From Mucilaginibacter corticis (GTDB lineage: Bacteria > Bacteroidota > Bacteroidia > Sphingobacteriales > Sphingobacteriaceae): a DNA stretch of 64,000 bases. Every line of letters starts with the position of its first letter. Position 1 is the first letter of the stretch. Positions 7,735 through 16,859 of the stretch are shown piece by piece. A program made the translations under genes and the position numbers. The notes beneath the pieces are model-generated. The model did not search any database and was not told the DNA's origin. It saw only the letters and a program-made list of their open reading frames with translations. Location: the NCBI RefSeq assembly GCF_007558865.1, contig NZ_VLPK01000001.1, forward strand, positions 2,046,001 to 2,110,000, written 5' to 3'.

Positions 7735-10700
7735 TTACTTCTGGTCTTCTACATTCTTCACATTCCCCGTACGTTTCAATACGCCCCAGCCGCTATGCTC
7801 ACCTTTTAAGGCGCGGCGGATAGATTTAAACAGGATATAGTACATCAGCTGGCGCCATACAAAACGCTGCGGTATAATGTATACCAGCTTTTTGTAATCC
7901 TCTTTTTCCATCCAGAAGGCAATGATGCCTACAATAAAATCAACCAGTACAAATACTACATAGTAGATAATGATCTTACCGGGTTTGTCGCCAAACAGGC
8001 CCAGGATCATAAACAGATCCGCCAGCGGCGAAAACAGCGGCAGTATGATCTGGAAGATGAGGATATTTGGCATACCCACCATCCCGAAGAATTTGTACTT
8101 TTTGTTAAACAGCGCTTTGCGGTTTTTCCAGAAGCTTTGCATTACCCCATAGCTCCAGCGGAAACGTTGTTTCAACAACGCGTTGATGGTTTCAGGGGCT
8201 TCGGTATAGGCAATAGCTTCGGCGCAATTCCTGATGATGTAACCTTTCCGCAATATCCGCATGGTCAGGTCGCAATCTTCGGCCAAAGTATCGGTGGTAA
8301 AGCCGCCCGCCTCAAAAACAGCCGACTTGCGGAACGCGCCGATTGCGCCCGGCACAACGGTTATACTGTTGATCAAATCGAATGCGCGGCGGTCCATGTT
8401 CTGCGCCGTAATATATTCTATCGACTGCCAGCGGGTAATGATATTGTTTTCATTACCAACTTTTACCGTACCTGCCACCGCGCCAATTTCGTCGTCGGTA
8501 AAATAGGTCATCAGCTGGTAAATAGCATCGTCCTTAAGCTGCGTATCGGCATCAATACAAACCACAAAATCAAACCTTGCGTGCGAGATACCAAAGTTCA
8601 GTGCCGATGCCTTACCGCCGTTAGGCTTGGTCAACACCATTACCTGCGGGTTATCGCCATAAGCCTTATAAACAATATTATAGGTATCGTCCTTTGATCC
8701 GTCGTCTACGAATATTATTTCAAAATCTTTATACTCTGTTTTAAGCAGGCTTTCGATGGTTTTTAGAGCCGTAATGTCCTCATTATATGCAGGTACTATA
8801 ATGCTTACCGGTTGCAGCTGCATTTTAGCCACCCTGTCGCGGTAGCGTTTAAAACTTTTGTTTTCTGCATATTGCCTTACCGCTAAAATACCTATCAATA
8901 CAATGCGGCCTATGGCCAGGAAAATAGCCGATAAAAACAGGTACAGCAAGAACCAGTTGCCATAAAAGAAGCCTACAACAAATACATCATACAAAGAACC
9001 AAAGATCCCGCCTTCGTGCTTAACCGGCGGCATCAGTTCGTCCTTGCTTTTATCTAATATATCGGCAATGGTAGTAAACTGGTAGCCGTGGGTTTTAAAG
9101 TAGTGGATGATCTCAGGCAGTGCCTTAACCGTTTCTTCGCGGGTATCGCCGCCGGCATCATGCAATAACAACATCGAGCCATTGTTTGCCTGCCTAATGG
9201 TACGGGCTACAATACTGTCTTTGGTTACGCCCGGCTGCCAGTCCCATGGGTCTATAGACTCGCCGATGTTGATATAGCTTTGTTTACGGCTCTCTGCTAC
9301 CGGGATAACCTCGGCCAGGGTTTGCGGCTCGGCATCGGCGTTAAACGGCGGCCTGAACAGGATGGTACTGTGGCCGGTTACTGATTCGATGAGCTTGCGC
9401 GTAGCATTCAGCTCTAAATTAACCCGATCAATACTTACCGTTGAGATGTCAGGATGGAAGAAAGTGTGATTACCAATTTCAAATCCGTCATTATACTCGC
9501 GGCGCAGCAACTGCATGTTTTTTTCGGCCATAGAGCCTACTACGAAAAAGGCTGCAGGAACTTTTTCCCTTTCTAAAATGTCTAATATTCGTGGGGTGAA
9601 ATCAGGGTCGGGGCCGTCGTCAAAAGTCAGTACAATTTTCCCCGGTTTATAACCGTATTTGCGGATAACGTATTTGGTTGGCAGCTTGATATAGTTTTGA
9701 TTGGTGATAACGAAGTTGGTAGTGTCCATCTTTACATCGATCTTACCTTCAACCGGAGTGGTGATCAGGTCGAGCACCTCGCCGTTACCTTCGTAGTATA
9801 TTTTGGTATTCAGGCCCACATAAGTAAGACGCCTAAGGTCGACACCGGTTTTTCTCAGCGAGTCGATAGCCAGGTTTTTCTGGAAGAAGCTCCACAAACG
9901 CGGGTCTTCGCTGCCTAAGCGCCACAGTGCCACACCGCCGGTGTCCCAGTCGTCGGCCATGCGGATAATGTTAAAGTTGGTAGCCGCGTCTGTAAAGTAA
10001 ACCGTATGTTCAAGCCCGTCCTGCCCGTCATATTTAAAATGCAGGTTGGCCGAAAAGGGATCGAAAGTGATAGCGCTCTTATTTTCATGCGCGGTACTGA
10101 TGGCGGCCTGGTAACCTATGCCCTTGCCAACACTGTTTTCCGGCCAGTCAACACCTCCGCCAAAAACAGTTAGAATAACTTTTTCGCTCGGTATTTCGTC
10201 GCAAACCTCATCCAGTATTTCTTCAACCCAATGCTGGTTTGAAATATCGCCTGCGTTACTGTCTTCAGTATGCTGGCTTATGGCCATTACAAACAGGAAG
10301 TCGTTATAATGCTGCAGTTTCTTTAAATCATACTGCTCATCATCGGGCACAACGTTTTGCGTAACTAAAAAGCCTAAGGGGTGCAGTGTATTGTAAAGCT
10401 CCTGCTCAAACTTAACAAAATCAGGTTCATTACGATTTTTTATATCGTCAAATTCAAGATTGATACCTTGAAAATGATATTTGTTTAACTGCTTTACAAT
10501 GCTGCTGATGAAAGTAGTGCGCAGGGTTTTATTTTTAACAATGCGCTCAACATCTTTCGAGTCAAAACCGCCATTCGCGGCATCATAATTCACATAGTTT
10601 GACAGCGTGATGAGTACCGGTTTTTTGTATTTTTTATTAAGGTTGATCAAGCCGGTATCAACGTTAGCTACAATGGTGTCCGCGTCCTTCTTCATCATGA

Positions 10701-11100
10701 AGCCTTCGCTCACGATCATGTCCAGGTGGCTGATATTGGTAACCAATGAAGTATATGCCTGAGCTTCCCAGGGGCGGTAAAACGCGGCGTTTATACGATC
10801 TTTGTTATTGGGGTGCTTTAAACGGTAAGCGCTGCGGGTGCGTTCCAGCTTTTGGATCCCTGCCTTATCGATCTTGAAATTTTTAAATTGCTTTGATTTT
10901 TTTAATTGGTCCAGTTCCTCTTTGGTTAACTTTTTAGGGGCTGGATTTAAATCAGGAAGATCAGGGTATTGCCTGGATGTGATGGTAATTACAGCGCCCA
11001 CTACGCTACAGATCAGCACCAGCACTATAATCCGGCTAAGCCATTTAAATCGGTTCCATCTACCCGGGGTATCAGCTTGAAAAACCTGCTTTTCGGCCAT
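7735..11100 (-). CDS. Trifunctional GH18-like / polysaccharide deacetylase / GT2 exopolysaccharide synthase
   Basis: A single 1121-residue frame. Order: transmembrane anchor (about 22-42), GH18 chitinase-like domain (about 100-420), NodB/CE4 polysaccharide deacetylase (about 485-685), membrane segment (about 705-740), GT2 glycosyltransferase (about 763-1000), and C-terminal membrane helices (about 1003-1065). CE4 motifs are complete: TFDDGP 492-497, NHTFFHPD 544-551, RPP 583-585, DPWDW 617-621 and LLLHD 644-648. GT2 motifs are complete: DDG 799-801, DAD 850-852, ED 941-942 and QRFRW 978-982. The likely product is a poly-beta-1,6-GlcNAc-type polymer, deacetylated and cut by the same protein. 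In the GH18 part the usual acidic motif is replaced by GINLEFDD (212-219), with Asp where the catalytic Glu is expected, so hydrolase activity is uncertain. Confidence 0.9.
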   Translation of the reverse strand: MAEKQVFQADTPGRWNRFKWLSRIIVLVLICSVVGAVITITSRQYPDLPDLNPAPKKLTKEELDQLKKSKQFKNFKIDKAGIQKLERTRSAYRLKHPNNKDRINAAFYRPWEAQAYTSLVTNISHLDMIVSEGFMMKKDADTIVANVDTGLINLNKKYKKPVLITLSNYVNYDAANGGFDSKDVERIVKNKTLRTTFISSIVKQLNKYHFQGINLEFDDIKNRNEPDFVKFEQELYNTLHPLGFLVTQNVVPDDEQYDLKKLQHYNDFLFVMAISQHTEDSNAGDISNQHWVEEILDEVCDEIPSEKVILTVFGGGVDWPENSVGKGIGYQAAISTAHENKSAITFDPFSANLHFKYDGQDGLEHTVYFTDAATNFNIIRMADDWDTGGVALWRLGSEDPRLWSFFQKNLAIDSLRKTGVDLRRLTYVGLNTKIYYEGNGEVLDLITTPVEGKIDVKMDTTNFVITNQNYIKLPTKYVIRKYGYKPGKIVLTFDDGPDPDFTPRILDILEREKVPAAFFVVGSMAEKNMQLLRREYNDGFEIGNHTFFHPDISTVSIDRVNLELNATRKLIESVTGHSTILFRPPFNADAEPQTLAEVIPVAESRKQSYINIGESIDPWDWQPGVTKDSIVARTIRQANNGSMLLLHDAGGDTREETVKALPEIIHYFKTHGYQFTTIADILDKSKDELMPPVKHEGGIFGSLYDVFVVGFFYGNWFLLYLFLSAIFLAIGRIVLIGILAVRQYAENKSFKRYRDRVAKMQLQPVSIIVPAYNEDITALKTIESLLKTEYKDFEIIFVDDGSKDDTYNIVYKAYGDNPQVMVLTKPNGGKASALNFGISHARFDFVVCIDADTQLKDDAIYQLMTYFTDDEIGAVAGTVKVGNENNIITRWQSIEYITAQNMDRRAFDLINSITVVPGAIGAFRKSAVFEAGGFTTDTLAEDCDLTMRILRKGYIIRNCAEAIAYTEAPETINALLKQRFRWSYGVMQSFWKNRKALFNKKYKFFGMVGMPNILIFQIILPLFSPLADLFMILGLFGDKPGKIIIYYVVFVLVDFIVGIIAFWMEKEDYKKLVYIIPQRFVWRQLMYYILFKSIRRALKGEHSGWGVLKRTGNVKNVEDQK

Positions 11101-11133
11101 TAAAATTTAATTAGTAAAATATTTAGGTTGATG

Positions 11134-11295
11134 CTATTTAAAGTTTTTCTCGGGGTCGATATTTGAAAAATCAACACCGCATTTGCAGTTACTGCCGCAA
11201 CTTTTCTTTGCAAATAGATTTTTATACATAAGCCGGCCAATATAGAATACGGCACCGGCAAATATGATCAAAACAAGTATTGCCTGTATATTCAT
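11134..11295 (-). CDS. FeoB-associated Cys-rich membrane protein
   Basis: 53 residues from the ATG at 11295 (MNIQAILVLIIFAGAVFYIG): one transmembrane helix followed by a cysteine cluster, KKSCGSNCKCGVDF. This is the layout of the small FeoB-associated Cys-rich proteins thought to assist ferrous iron uptake. A longer frame to 11325 adds ten residues (MLIKCINFVT) that look like leader sequence. No feoA or feoB gene is adjacent, so the link to iron is by family only. Confidence 0.75.
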   Translation of the reverse strand: MNIQAILVLIIFAGAVFYIGRLMYKNLFAKKSCGSNCKCGVDFSNIDPEKNFK

Positions 11296-11433
11296 GGTCA
11301 CAAAATTAATACATTTTATTAACAAACGCAGATATATTAGATATGTTCTCCATGCCCCTGCTTTTTTACGTTAAAGTGAAATATTGAGCTTGTTAAAAAG
11401 ATGTTAAAGCTTTTAATTACCATATATTAACCG

Positions 11434-11441
11434 TACCTTTG
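11434..11441 (+). promoter_or_regulatory. Candidate -7 element (TACCTTTG) for typA
   Basis: TACCTTTG fits the Bacteroidota -7 consensus TAnnTTTG and lies 22 bases before the typA start. A clear TTG at the expected -33 spacing is not visible, so only half of the promoter is supported. Confidence 0.5.
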
Positions 11442-11463
11442 CGCCAAATTTTAGAGGCATTTC

Positions 11464-13272
11464 ATGCAAAAAATAAGAAACATTGCGATCATCGCACACG
11501 TTGACCACGGCAAAACTACTTTGGTTGATAAAATTCTGCACAGCTGTGCAATTTTCCGCGAAGGCCAGGAAACTGGTGAGCTGATACTGGATAATAATGA
11601 CCTGGAACGCGAACGTGGTATTACCATCGTGTCAAAAAACGTTTCGGTAGTATATAAAGGTGTTAAGATCAACATCATTGATACCCCTGGTCACGCCGAC
11701 TTTGGCGGCGAGGTTGAGCGTGTATTGAAAATGGCCGACGGCGTTTTATTACTTTGCGACGCTTTTGAAGGCGCTATGCCTCAAACACGCTTTGTAACCC
11801 AAAAAGCTTTGGCTTTAGGCTTAAAGCCAATTGTGGTTGTAAACAAGGTTGACAAAGAGAACTGCCGCCCTGAAGAGGTTTATGAGCAGATCTTTGAATT
11901 GTTCTTTAACCTTGAGGCTACAGAAGATCAATTGGATTTCCCGGTAATTTACGGTTCATCAAAACAAGGATGGATGAGTACTGATTACAAGAAACCAACA
12001 GAAGATATTTTCCCGTTAATGGATGCTATCCTGGAAAACATTCCGCCGGCACCTATTAATGAAGGTTCATTACAAATGCAGATCACATCTTTAGATTACT
12101 CTTCATTTGTGGGCCGTATTGCTATCGGCCGTGTTGCCCGTGGTACCATCAAAGAAAACATGCCGGTATCATTGGTAAAACGCGATGGTACTATCCAAAA
12201 AACAAGAATAAAAGAACTTTATACATTTGAAGGCTTAGGTAAGGTTAAAGCTACCGAAGTTAGCGCAGGCGATATTTGCGCGGTTGTAGGTATTGAGGGT
12301 TTTGATATTGGCGATACCATTGCCGATTTTGAAAAACCTGAACAACTGGAGATAATCCATATCGACGAGCCTACCATGAACATGTTGTTCACAATTAATA
12401 CATCACCGTTTTTTGGTAAAGAAGGTAAGTTTGTTACTTCACGTCACTTACGAGATCGTTTATACAAAGAGATGGAGAAAAACCTGGCGCTTAAGGTTGT
12501 TGAAACCGAGTCGCCTGACTCTTACCTGGTTTATGGCCGTGGTATCCTTCACTTATCAGTATTGATCGAAACCATGCGTCGCGAAGGTTATGAATTACAG
12601 GTAGGCCAGCCGCAGGTTATCGTTAAAGAAATTGACGGTGTTAAATGCGAGCCGGTTGAAACTTTAATTGTTGACGTACCGGGTGATGTTGCAGGTAAAG
12701 TAATTGAGTTGGTAACCCAACGCAAAGGCGACCTGTTGATCATGGAGCCAAAAGGCGATCTGCAACACTTAGAATTTGAGATCCCGTCACGCGGTATCAT
12801 TGGTTTACGTAACAACGTATTAACCGCTACCGGCGGCGAAGCTATCATGGCACACCGTTTTAAAGATTATGAGCCATGGAAAGGTCCTATCCCGGGCCGT
12901 TCAAACGGTGTATTGGTATCAATGGATACCGGTAAAACTACCGCTTTCGCTATCGATAAATTACAGGACCGTGGTCGTTTCCATGTTGATCCGGGAGTTG
13001 ATATCTACGAAGGACAGGTATTAGGCGAGCATATCCGTGATAACGATTTGGTGATCAACTTAACCAAAGGCAAGCAGTTAACCAACATGCGTGCATCAGG
13101 TAGTGATACCAACGTACGTATAGCGCCTGCTATCAAATTCTCGTTAGAAGAATCGATGGAATATATCCAGGCTGATGAATACATCGAGGTTACTCCTCAA
13201 AGCATTCGTCTGCGTAAAATATATTTGAATGAAAACGAGCGTAAAATAAACGCTAAGAAGTTTCAGTCATAA
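11464..13272 (+). CDS. typA: Translational GTPase TypA/BipA
   Basis: 602 residues, full length. A ribosome-associated GTPase of the EF-G family involved in 50S assembly and stress response. The P-loop AHVDHGKTT (11-19), the switch motif RGITIVSKN, DTPGHADFGGEVERV, and NKVDKENCRPEE (NKxD) are intact; EF-G domains II, III and V and the BipA-specific C-terminal domain follow. It stands alone, with a candidate promoter upstream and a strong terminator downstream. Confidence 0.97.
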   Translation: MQKIRNIAIIAHVDHGKTTLVDKILHSCAIFREGQETGELILDNNDLERERGITIVSKNVSVVYKGVKINIIDTPGHADFGGEVERVLKMADGVLLLCDAFEGAMPQTRFVTQKALALGLKPIVVVNKVDKENCRPEEVYEQIFELFFNLEATEDQLDFPVIYGSSKQGWMSTDYKKPTEDIFPLMDAILENIPPAPINEGSLQMQITSLDYSSFVGRIAIGRVARGTIKENMPVSLVKRDGTIQKTRIKELYTFEGLGKVKATEVSAGDICAVVGIEGFDIGDTIADFEKPEQLEIIHIDEPTMNMLFTINTSPFFGKEGKFVTSRHLRDRLYKEMEKNLALKVVETESPDSYLVYGRGILHLSVLIETMRREGYELQVGQPQVIVKEIDGVKCEPVETLIVDVPGDVAGKVIELVTQRKGDLLIMEPKGDLQHLEFEIPSRGIIGLRNNVLTATGGEAIMAHRFKDYEPWKGPIPGRSNGVLVSMDTGKTTAFAIDKLQDRGRFHVDPGVDIYEGQVLGEHIRDNDLVINLTKGKQLTNMRASGSDTNVRIAPAIKFSLEESMEYIQADEYIEVTPQSIRLRKIYLNENERKINAKKFQS

Positions 13273-13294
13273 TAAATTATTAACTATCCAGATT

Positions 13295-13325
13295 AAAGAG
13301 CCGCAATAACGCGGCTCTTTTTTTG
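13295..13325 (+). terminator. Rho-independent terminator of typA
   Basis: AAAGAGCCGC and GCGGCTCTTT form a perfect 10-base stem around AATAAC, followed by a T run. Confidence 0.93.
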
Positions 13326-13337
13326 TTTAGCTATTAT

Positions 13338-13345
13338 TACATTTG
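13338..13345 (+). promoter_or_regulatory. Candidate -7 element (TACATTTG) for the lipoprotein gene
   Basis: TACATTTG matches TAnnTTTG and lies 17 bases before the ATG at 13362, just past the typA terminator. No good -33 TTG at the right distance. Confidence 0.4.
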
Positions 13346-13361
13346 CAGCCGCGTCTGGATC

Positions 13362-14138
13362 ATGAAAAAGTATTCATCTGTTTGGGTTATTTTATTGGCA
13401 GTGGTGTGTTTCTACGCCTGTAAAAAAGAGGTTAAGGACACGCAGATCTGCCTGCACGATTCCTCTGTTAATTATTTAAAAAGATGGGCGGTGCAAAGCA
13501 TCGAAACCAATGTGTATAATAACAATAAAGAGCTGCTAAGCCATACCGTTGTTTATCCGCAGGGATACTTCCAGATCAATGATGATTTTAGCTACAGCCT
13601 GTTTAGCGATGGCGACCCGGTAAACGGCAAATGGAATATCAATAAAAATTGCGAATTTGTGCTTAACCCGGCCACAGCCAAAGAGCGCGATTTTTCTGTT
13701 ATCAAGCTATCTGATGATTCATTGGTGCTACGCCAAACATTGGGCGGCATTATTATAACGCAGCACTACGCGGCATTTAAGTGCCCCGACCTGCCCAGCC
13801 TGCAGTTTAGGTGGGATAACGCCTTCACGCTTGCAGCGCCTTACGGCCCTGATACTGTTATCAAGACCATCTATTTAAGGCAACCCGGCTTTTTTCAGCT
13901 AAATGCTGATGCCAGCTATAACCTGGTGCAGGCCCCGATGAACGGTATGCCTCCGCCTCCGCCGTTAATGGGTACCTGGGGTATTGCACAGCCCGGCTGC
14001 CTTGTTGTACTGGATAAACGGAAGCCAAATCAGCGGTCGTTCGAGGTGCAAAAACTTACAAAGGACTCGCTGGTAATTTGGCGAAAAGATACCACGGCCA
14101 AGGTAAACTACCAGCAGCATTATAGTAAGCATAAGTAG
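13362..14138 (+). CDS. Lipoprotein with two lipocalin-like repeats
   Basis: 258 residues from the ATG at 13362; the frame extends 13 codons further upstream but the added residues do not fit a signal peptide. The start MKKYSSVWVILLAVVCFYACKK is a lipoprotein signal with lipobox FYAC. The mature part contains the same module twice: GYFQINDDFSYSL...GKWNINKNC...DFSVIKLSDDSLVLR, then GFFQLNADASYNLV...GTWGIAQPGC...SFEVQKLTKDSLVIWR. Each looks like the short lipocalin-like domain common in Bacteroidota lipoproteins. Function unknown; ligand binding is only a guess. A proline run (PPPPP) separates strands in the second copy. Confidence 0.75.
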   Translation: MKKYSSVWVILLAVVCFYACKKEVKDTQICLHDSSVNYLKRWAVQSIETNVYNNNKELLSHTVVYPQGYFQINDDFSYSLFSDGDPVNGKWNINKNCEFVLNPATAKERDFSVIKLSDDSLVLRQTLGGIIITQHYAAFKCPDLPSLQFRWDNAFTLAAPYGPDTVIKTIYLRQPGFFQLNADASYNLVQAPMNGMPPPPPLMGTWGIAQPGCLVVLDKRKPNQRSFEVQKLTKDSLVIWRKDTTAKVNYQQHYSKHK

Positions 14139-14222
14139 CGAGAATTAATGGAAGCGCTCATTACCCATCCAATTTTAAGCAAGGTTTTTTACAGGTCGGT
14201 AAAAAAGAATTAACTTAGCCGG

Positions 14223-14906
14223 ATGAAAGGTAATGACCGCCTGTACCCCAGTATATTTAATCCGCGTTACGTAGTACTTACACAATTAAGAGACGCCACT
14301 GTTAAAAAAATTGAAGAGCTTACCGCCAGCAATAAAAACTTTGTCTTAATAGATTTTGGCTGCGGCGATATGCCCTACAAGCCGGTTATTGAACCTCACG
14401 TAGGTAAATACCTGGGTGTCGACCTTGAAATGAACCCCAAAGCCGATCATCATATTGATTTCGACAGCAAAACCACCCTGCCTGATGACTATGCAGATAT
14501 CATCCTGTCGAACCAGGTGCTGGAGCATGTCGACTCGCCCGAAGGTTATTTGCAGGAAGCCTGGCGCTTGTTAAAGCCGGGCGGCTCTATGATCCTGACC
14601 ACACATGGTTACTGGCTGTATCACCCAACGCCCAATGATTACTGGCGTTGGACAGGGGCGGGGTTGAGAAAGACCGTCGAAAAAGAAGCCTTTAACATCA
14701 GTTCATTTACTGGTGTACTGGGCCTTACCGCCAGCGGAATGCAATTGTTCCAGGATGGCGTATTGTTTAAACTGCCCAAATTTTTGGTGCCGGTTTGGTC
14801 TGTGATCATGCAGGGTATTATTAACCTGTTTGATAAGATCCACACGCAGGCCCAGCGCGATCGTGACAGTGCTTTGTACATTGTGGTTGCCCAAAAACCA
14901 CTATAA
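14223..14906 (+). CDS. SAM-dependent methyltransferase (glycan cluster)
   Basis: 227 residues with a class I methyltransferase fold. Motif I is LIDFGCGDMPY (42-52), the acidic ribose-binding residue is in GVDLE (65-69), and ILSNQVLEHVDSPEGYLQEAWRLLKPGG (partly listed) is the post-motif region of Methyltransf_11. It opens a run of six same-strand genes that assemble a surface glycan, so its substrate is probably a sugar or lipid-linked sugar. The specific acceptor cannot be told from sequence. Confidence 0.82.
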   Translation: MKGNDRLYPSIFNPRYVVLTQLRDATVKKIEELTASNKNFVLIDFGCGDMPYKPVIEPHVGKYLGVDLEMNPKADHHIDFDSKTTLPDDYADIILSNQVLEHVDSPEGYLQEAWRLLKPGGSMILTTHGYWLYHPTPNDYWRWTGAGLRKTVEKEAFNISSFTGVLGLTASGMQLFQDGVLFKLPKFLVPVWSVIMQGIINLFDKIHTQAQRDRDSALYIVVAQKPL

Positions 14907-14964
14907 TGAATATTTAAGTACTTTTGTGAACGACTAAAATCAAATCTATTCCTCGTATTTATAA

Positions 14965-15735
14965 ATGGAAGAAAAAGTAGACCGTGAAAACGTAGTGTCA
15001 TATTATGACGAGCACGTAAAATATAAACTGAACGACTATATCATAGTTAACCCCCGCATTGAGTTTGGATGGAAAACTATTATGCAGTTTGCGCCGAAAC
15101 AACCCTTACGTATTTTAGAGGTAGGTTGCGGTATGGGCAGCATTTGTAACCGTATGCACAAGCAATGGCCAAACGCACATGTTACCGGTATAGATATCAG
15201 TACCATGTCTATCCAGATTGCACAAAAGCTGTTCGCGGATGATAAGCTTGATTTTAGAGAAACCATATTAACACCCGAAACTTTCAAAGATGACCAGTTT
15301 GACCTGATCGTTTTTATGGATGTTTACGAGCATATAGCTGTTGAAGACCGGCCCGCAGTACACGCCGCCCTGGCTAAAATATTAAAGAATAAAGGCAAAA
15401 TCATACTTACCGTACCAACACCACATAACCTTAAATGGTGCCTGGTTAACCGCCCTGAAACCATGCAGCCGGTTGATGAGCATATCACCTTTAGTGTAAT
15501 AGGCAAACTGGCAGCCGATACAGGTACCGAGGTGATACTATATCACCAGAAAGATGTTTGGCATACCGCCGATTACACCCACATCGTACTTGAAAAAAGC
15601 GATGACTTTTTAACCGCGTTCTTTACACCAAAACCGGTAACCGCGGCACAGCGTACAGAAAGAATAATAGGTAAGGCAAAAGCCAAATTTGGCAGTTATT
15701 TCCGTAAGGCTTTTGTTCGCCGCAAATTAGGATAA
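14965..15735 (+). CDS. SAM-dependent methyltransferase (glycan cluster)
   Basis: 256 residues. Motif I is LEVGCGMGSI (51-60), followed by VTGIDIS and DLIVFMDVYEHI. The protein starts with a short helical region and ends in a basic tail (YFRKAFVRRKLG). Two bases separate it from the glycosyltransferase gene, so the pair is surely cotranscribed. A partial -7 element TACTTTTG lies at 14919-14926, about 40 bases upstream. Substrate not predictable; O-methylation of a glycan sugar is the natural guess. Confidence 0.82.
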   Translation: MEEKVDRENVVSYYDEHVKYKLNDYIIVNPRIEFGWKTIMQFAPKQPLRILEVGCGMGSICNRMHKQWPNAHVTGIDISTMSIQIAQKLFADDKLDFRETILTPETFKDDQFDLIVFMDVYEHIAVEDRPAVHAALAKILKNKGKIILTVPTPHNLKWCLVNRPETMQPVDEHITFSVIGKLAADTGTEVILYHQKDVWHTADYTHIVLEKSDDFLTAFFTPKPVTAAQRTERIIGKAKAKFGSYFRKAFVRRKLG

Positions 15736-15737
15736 AC

Positions 15738-16859
15738 ATGGATAGCGGCTACACATTATGCATTATAAAGCCTAATAGATCCTCGTTTTCTGAAACATTT
15801 GTACAGGCACATATCGACATGCTGGCCGGCAATAGGCTGGTACTGTATGGCGGCGCCTTCCCTGTTTATGATAATGAAGATAAGCCGCTGATCAAATCAA
15901 AATGGGGCCTGTTAAGCTACCTGTTCCAGAAAAAGATATTAAAACGCAAAAGTATAGCCGTAAGGACAAACGCCTTAAAAAACTACCTGGTTGACCATAA
16001 AGTAGATGCTGTATTTGCCGAATATGGCATGGTAGGCGCAATGGTGACAGAAGCCTGTAAACAAGCCGGCATTCCGTTGATCATCCATTACCACGGTGCC
16101 GATGTATATAACCGCGCCGCTGTTTCAGAATACAAAGATCTTTACCAGGAAGCCTTTAAATACGCCAGTGCTTTTATCTCCGTATCGGCAGATATGGTTG
16201 AGACATTGAAAGAAATGGGTGCGCCTGCGGATAAGATCTACAACGCTTCATGCGGCGTGGATACAGAGGATTTTCCGCTGATGGATATTTCAAACTCGCC
16301 CATTAATTTTTTAGCTATAGGGCGTTTTGTTGAAAAGAAATCACCATCATCGGTAATTAAAGCATTTAAAATAGTGGCCGATAAATTCCCTGCTGCCAAG
16401 TTATGGATGGTCGGCGATGGGCCCCTGTTTGAAGATACCAAAAAACTGGTAGCCGACTTAAACCTGCAATCGCAGGTAACTTTAGCCGGGGTATTGAACA
16501 AGGTGCAGATCAAAGACCTGATAAAAAATACGCGTGCCTATGTGCAGCATTCGGTAATAGCTGCCGATGGTGACAGCGAGGGTACACCGGTTTCGGTCTT
16601 GGAGGCTTCTTCATCCGGTTTGCCGGTAGTATCAACACGCCATGCGGGTATTAAAGAGGCTGTTGTTGATGGTGTAACCGGCTTTTTAACTGCCGAACAT
16701 GACATTGAGGGCATGGCGCAGGGAATGATTAAATTAGCCGGATCGCCGGAGCTGGCGGTTAAGTTGGGCAAAGCAGGCCGCGAACACATGATACTCAATT
16801 ATCATATTAAATCGCGCATAGCATTGCTTGACAGTGTTATACAAAAAAGTATTAAATGA
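15738..16859 (+). CDS. Glycosyltransferase family 4
   Basis: 373 residues with the GT-B fold of GT4. The N-terminal half includes the HGADVY motif; the C-terminal Glycos_transf_1 half has FLAIGRFVEKKSP, VGDGPL and the E-x7-E pair in EGTPVSVLEASSSGLPVV. It is a retaining nucleotide-sugar transferase acting on a lipid-linked or growing glycan on the cytoplasmic side. Its stop overlaps the next start as ATGA, which ties it to the flippase. Confidence 0.9.
   Translation: MDSGYTLCIIKPNRSSFSETFVQAHIDMLAGNRLVLYGGAFPVYDNEDKPLIKSKWGLLSYLFQKKILKRKSIAVRTNALKNYLVDHKVDAVFAEYGMVGAMVTEACKQAGIPLIIHYHGADVYNRAAVSEYKDLYQEAFKYASAFISVSADMVETLKEMGAPADKIYNASCGVDTEDFPLMDISNSPINFLAIGRFVEKKSPSSVIKAFKIVADKFPAAKLWMVGDGPLFEDTKKLVADLNLQSQVTLAGVLNKVQIKDLIKNTRAYVQHSVIAADGDSEGTPVSVLEASSSGLPVVSTRHAGIKEAVVDGVTGFLTAEHDIEGMAQGMIKLAGSPELAVKLGKAGREHMILNYHIKSRIALLDSVIQKSIK

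Noticed and set aside
7735..11100. GH18-CE4-GT2 protein as an assembly artefact
   Set aside because: The frame is continuous over 3.3 kb, the domains are in the same order as known fused exopolysaccharide enzymes, and linkers are well formed.
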